This document shows, one piece after another, positions 11,857 to 12,894 of a stretch of 12,894 nucleotides of DNA. Source of the DNA: an uncultured Actinomycetes bacterium. GTDB lineage: Bacteria; Actinomycetota; Acidimicrobiia; Acidimicrobiales; Microtrichaceae. The DNA is taken from assembly GCA_903930035.1 (NCBI GenBank), contig CAIYXG010000059.1:1-12894 (forward strand). The letters are read 5' to 3'. The notes beneath the pieces were generated by a model. It was not told where the DNA came from and ran no database searches. It saw nothing but the letters and a program-made list of their open reading frames with translations. A program made the translations under genes and the position numbers. Position 1 is the stretch's first letter. The number at the start of each line of letters is the position of its first letter.

Positions 11857-12894
11857 CTACCCGATGACCGTGGTGCCGCGCAGGTACGGCTGCAGCAGCT
11901 CGGGGACGTCCACCTTGCCGTCGGGGCGGCGGTAGGTCTCGACCAGCGCGGCCCAGATCCGGGGCACGGCGAGCGCCGAGCCGTTCAGCGTGTGGAGGAC
12001 CGCGGTCCCCCTGCCGTCGTCCGGGCGGTACCGCAGGTTGGCGCGGCGGGCCTGGTAGTCGGAGAACCACGACACCGAGCTGCACTCCAGGAACCGGTCG
12101 ACCCCGGGCGCGTACACCTCGATGTCGAACGTCCGGGCCGCCGACCCACCCAGGTCGCCGGCGCACAGGTCGAGCACCCGGTACGCCAGGCCCAGGTCGG
12201 CGACGACCCCCTCGGCCCGGGCCAGGATCTCGGCGTGCAGGTCGGGGGCCTGCTCGGGCAGTGCGTAGGCCAGGATCTCGACCTTGTCGAACTCGTGCAC
12301 CCGCAGGAGGCCCCGGGTGTCCTTGCCGGCCGAGCCGGCCTCGCGGCGGAAGCAGCTGGTGTGCGCCATGAAGCGGCGGGGCAGGTCGGCGGCGGGGAGG
12401 ATCTCGTCGCGGCCGAGCGACGTGAGCGGCACCTCCGCGGTCGGCACGGCCCACAGGTCGTCGCGCTCGGCGTGGTACGCCTCGTCGGCGAACTTGGGCA
12501 GGTGGCCCGTCGAGACCATCGTCTGGGTCGTGACCAGGGTCGGGGGCCGGACCTCCTCGTAGAGGTCGGCGTTGCGGTCGAGCGCCAGCTGGCACAGCGC
12601 CCGGACCAGCGTCGCGCCCAGTCCCCGGTACATCACGAACATCGAGCCCGACAGCTTCACGGCGCGCTCGACGTCCAGGATCCCCAGCTCCTCGCCGATC
12701 TCCCAGTGGGGGACCCGCTGGTGCTCGGCGTACGAGTCCGGGTCGTACCCCTCGTGGCGCACCACGACGTTGTCGTCCTCGCCCAGGCCGTCGGGCGCGT
12801 CGGGCGACGGCAGGTTGGGGGTGCGCAGCAGCCGCTCGCGCAGCGCGGTGGCGTGGGACTCGACCTGGGCGTCGAGGTCCTTCTCCTCCGCACC
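11857..12894 (-). CDS. serS: seryl-tRNA synthetase (5' end beyond the window)
   Basis: This class II aminoacyl-tRNA synthetase charges tRNA-Ser (and tRNA-Sec where present). The 345 C-terminal residues are visible; the frame stays open at the right edge, and about 80 N-terminal residues, most of the tRNA-binding coiled coil, are missing. Seen at the edge are the end of the coiled coil and the LLRTPNLPSPDAPDGLGEDD linker. Then come VPTAEVPLTSL (the TxE serine-site motif), motif 2 within SCFRREAGSAGKDTRGLLRV and HEFDKVE, and motif 3 in LNGSALAVPRIWAALVETY, ending with VPELLQPYL. An internal GTG at 12765 is not the start. It is followed by pdxH, 5 bp downstream, and the two are likely co-transcribed. 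Confidence 0.97.
   Translation of the reverse strand, partial: GAEEKDLDAQVESHATALRERLLRTPNLPSPDAPDGLGEDDNVVVRHEGYDPDSYAEHQRVPHWEIGEELGILDVERAVKLSGSMFVMYRGLGATLVRALCQLALDRNADLYEEVRPPTLVTTQTMVSTGHLPKFADEAYHAERDDLWAVPTAEVPLTSLGRDEILPAADLPRRFMAHTSCFRREAGSAGKDTRGLLRVHEFDKVEILAYALPEQAPDLHAEILARAEGVVADLGLAYRVLDLCAGDLGGSAARTFDIEVYAPGVDRFLECSSVSWFSDYQARRANLRYRPDDGRGTAVLHTLNGSALAVPRIWAALVETYRRPDGKVDVPELLQPYLRGTTVIG

Noticed and set aside
11857..12765. Internal GTG at 12765 as the serS start
   Set aside because: The frame continues upstream with the conserved PNLPSPDAPDG linker and the end of the coiled coil, so the gene extends past the window edge.

Overview
The window comes from a high-GC actinobacterium. 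The likely group is Acidimicrobiia or a close relative. I infer this from the very GC-rich third codon positions, the WhiB protein, an LAQTG/transmembrane/Arg cell-wall anchor, a tRNA without an encoded CCA end, and several apparently leaderless genes with a TANNNT -10 box six bases before the start codon. It reads as ordinary chromosome with small operons. No mobile element, CRISPR array or rRNA was seen.

Left part (1-5166). A tRNA-Lys(UUU) is followed by a divergent pair: a RibD/DHFR-like reductase (minus) and a lipoprotein alpha/beta hydrolase (plus). Next comes a Thr-rich, sortase-anchored surface protein on the minus strand. Its upstream region carries an 11-bp-phased direct repeat, CTTGATG. 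A minus-strand pair, nitroreductase then GT4 glycosyltransferase, follows.

Middle (5265-8685). A calcineurin-like metallophosphoesterase converges on dut; between them lies a duplicated copy of the dut 3' end. dut is divergent from orn, and both appear leaderless. Between orn and a WhiB7-type regulator lies about 490 bp that looks like a transcription-attenuation leader. It holds an AT-rich patch exactly 3 bp upstream of TTGACG, a possible leader ORF, a 9-nt antiterminator segment complementary to the terminator's left arm, a strong intrinsic terminator, then a C-rich stretch and a Shine-Dalgarno before whiB. This resembles how whiB7/wblC genes are known to sense translation inhibition, and it is the most interesting system in the window.

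Right part (8686-12894). After three hairpins, including a perfect 14-bp palindrome, come a membrane-anchored TlpA-type thioredoxin, CcdA, and an LCIB/LCIC-type beta-carbonic anhydrase. The last is joined to ccdA through a 10-codon bridging ORF with overlapping stop/start codons at both ends. Converging from the right are serS (5' end cut by the window edge) and pdxH, 5 bp apart.

All calls rest on reading motifs and base pairing by eye. No database search or folding program was run.
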